Source: Magnetospirillum fulvum
Lineage (GTDB): Bacteria > Pseudomonadota > Alphaproteobacteria > Rhodospirillales > Magnetospirillaceae
Direction: 5' to 3'
Length of the DNA stretch: 64,000 nucleotides
Assembly: GCF_900108475.1 (NCBI RefSeq)
Contig: NZ_FNWO01000008.1
Span: 124,001-188,000, forward strand
Made by a program: the position numbers and the translations under genes. The notes beneath the pieces are model-generated. The model was not told the origin of the DNA. It saw nothing but the letters and a program-made list of their open reading frames with translations, and ran no database searches. Positions 63,901-64,000 of this stretch are shown piece by piece (the first letter of the stretch is position 1; every line of letters starts with the position of its first letter).

Positions 63901-64000
63901 GGGCGATGGCGCACGGGCCGCATTCGAGGCGGGTTTGACCCGCTTCCGCCCCGTCCTGATGACCGCGCTGGCCATGATTCTGGGCATGCTGCCCATGGCG
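60998..64000 (+). CDS. RND efflux pump (second system), 3' end outside window
   Basis: 1001 codons are visible from MIGLVRIALARPLTFVVMAL and the frame is still open at the window end. HAE-type RND signatures: TPVDIFPNIRVPVIAIAWTY, the proton-relay Asp pair in LAVGILVDDATVTIENINWH, and MGVATANSILVVSFARERL in the second half. The N-terminal YSGLSPEDMAGRIITPYERA is also typical. No adaptor or outer-membrane gene precedes it, so those are probably downstream. It is probably under the same regulator as the alcohol dehydrogenase because of the shared upstream element. Confidence 0.93.
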   Translation, partial: MIGLVRIALARPLTFVVMALLILIFGGLAALRTPVDIFPNIRVPVIAIAWTYSGLSPEDMAGRIITPYERALGSSVNDVEHIESQSLQGMGIVKIFFQPGADIPTATAQVTSVSQTMLRQLPPGITPPLILNYNAATVPILQLALSGKGLSEGQMFDLGVNLIRPPLVTVPGATVPYPYGGSLRQIQIDIDPVALQSKGLSAQDVGDAIAAQTQITPAGFVKIGSTQYAVRLNNAPGSVEQLGDLPVKVVNGATITLRDVAHVRDGAAPQTNVVHVDGSRSVVMTVLKNGAASTLAIIQGVKDSLPAIQLTLPDALKVVPIGDQSVFVKAAVQGVVSEGIIAAGLTSVMILLFLGSWRSTIIIAVSIPLAVLAAIVCLSVSGNTLNIMTLGGLALAVGILVDDATVTIENINWHLEQGKPVRQAILDGAEQIVTPAFVSLLCICIAFVPMLFLPGVAGFLFLPLALAVVFAMIASFILSRTLVPTMAMALLKPHAPKAGNPGARNPLIRFQRGFDQRFEQVRSRYGQMLERVLGSPRPVIVGFLVAAGLSFLLVPFLGQNFFPAVDAGAMVLHVRAPVGTRIEDSSADFDRIARRIRQIIPSHELVSLVDNIGMPNSIINSVYNNSGTIGPQDGDILIQLAPEHAPTAEYVRKLREDLPRTFPGIQFSFLPADITAQILNFGAPAPIDIQIVGRDVKGNEAFARKVLRRIATIPGVVDARLQQSSRSPQLNVIVDRNRIGQFGLTERDVTTSLASVLAGTGQTAPVYYLNPDNGVSYPVVAQAPEYRIGSVDELSSIPVTGQGGDTSQTLGGIADIVRGISPAVVSHYNIAPVINIFATIDRRDLGAVAADINAVLDEMKAEAPKATTAMLRGQSATMNTAFSGLAFGLAGAVVLIYLLIVVNFQSWLDPFVIITALPGALAGIVWMLFATGTTLSVPALVGAIMCMGVATANSILVVSFARERLVELGDGARAAFEAGLTRFRPVLMTALAMILGMLPMA

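Overview
The window is high-GC DNA from an alphaproteobacterium, most likely a Rhodospirillaceae member near Magnetospirillum/Phaeospirillum. That placement is an inference from the comEC / gltX-gltA arrangement, the protein families and the overall composition; nothing in the window proves the genus. Housekeeping genes (comEC, gltX, gltA, a tRNA-Ile2) sit at 9.8-15.2 kb. Most of the rest is accessory, stress or transport material.

Region by region. 1-7.6 kb: the 3' end of a giant Ser/Thr-rich octapeptide-repeat protein (199 unbroken 8-residue units in the window), then a TPR plus GT41 (O-GlcNAc-transferase-like) glycosyltransferase, then a secreted trypsin-like protease, all tightly spaced on one strand. 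This looks like a dedicated surface-protein glycosylation locus. 7.6-15.2 kb: YjdM/PhnA, a hemerythrin-like protein with degraded iron ligands, a Leu/Ile/Val-type ABC binding protein, comEC, gltX, gltA and tRNA-Ile(CAU). Directly behind the tRNA lie a truncated integrase and a truncated Dam methylase, the scar of an integrated island.

16-26.5 kb: a potassium module with ptsN-like EIIA, kdpE, kdpD, a 3' remnant of a second kdpC, a second kdpE-like regulator, kdpC, kdpB, kdpA, kdpF and a 27-residue peptide gene, followed by an RlpA-like protein. The locus looks like a hybrid of two kdp operons. 26.6-40.5 kb: a stress and envelope region. It holds a non-canonical NRAMP-type transporter, two stand-alone CheB-type methylesterases, a type III polyketide synthase / ICMT-like methyltransferase / MFS exporter operon (probably a phenolic lipid pathway), a PmtA-like methyltransferase, small membrane proteins, PRC-barrel, CsbD, VIT1-family, FMN reductase, PoxB and OsmC proteins, and an lpxR-like fragment.

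41-49.2 kb: a two-component system facing a complete RND tripartite efflux operon that ends in an ECF-type sigma factor; three helically phased TTTAC repeats lie between the two units. 49.2-50.1 kb: recombination debris (a serine recombinase with an internal deletion, a truncated parE) beside an apparently intact parD and its palindromic operator. 50.2-64 kb: a redox island with HxlR and LysR regulators, a ferredoxin-type Fe-S protein with an SCP2-like tail, three SDR or Rossmann reductases, two aldo-keto reductases, a carboxymuconolactone-decarboxylase-family protein, a cupin, an iron-type alcohol dehydrogenase and a second RND pump that runs off the window. Short remnants of cupin, SDR and LysR genes lie among the intact copies. 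An element with two palindromes is repeated upstream of both the alcohol dehydrogenase and the second RND gene, so the two may share a regulator.
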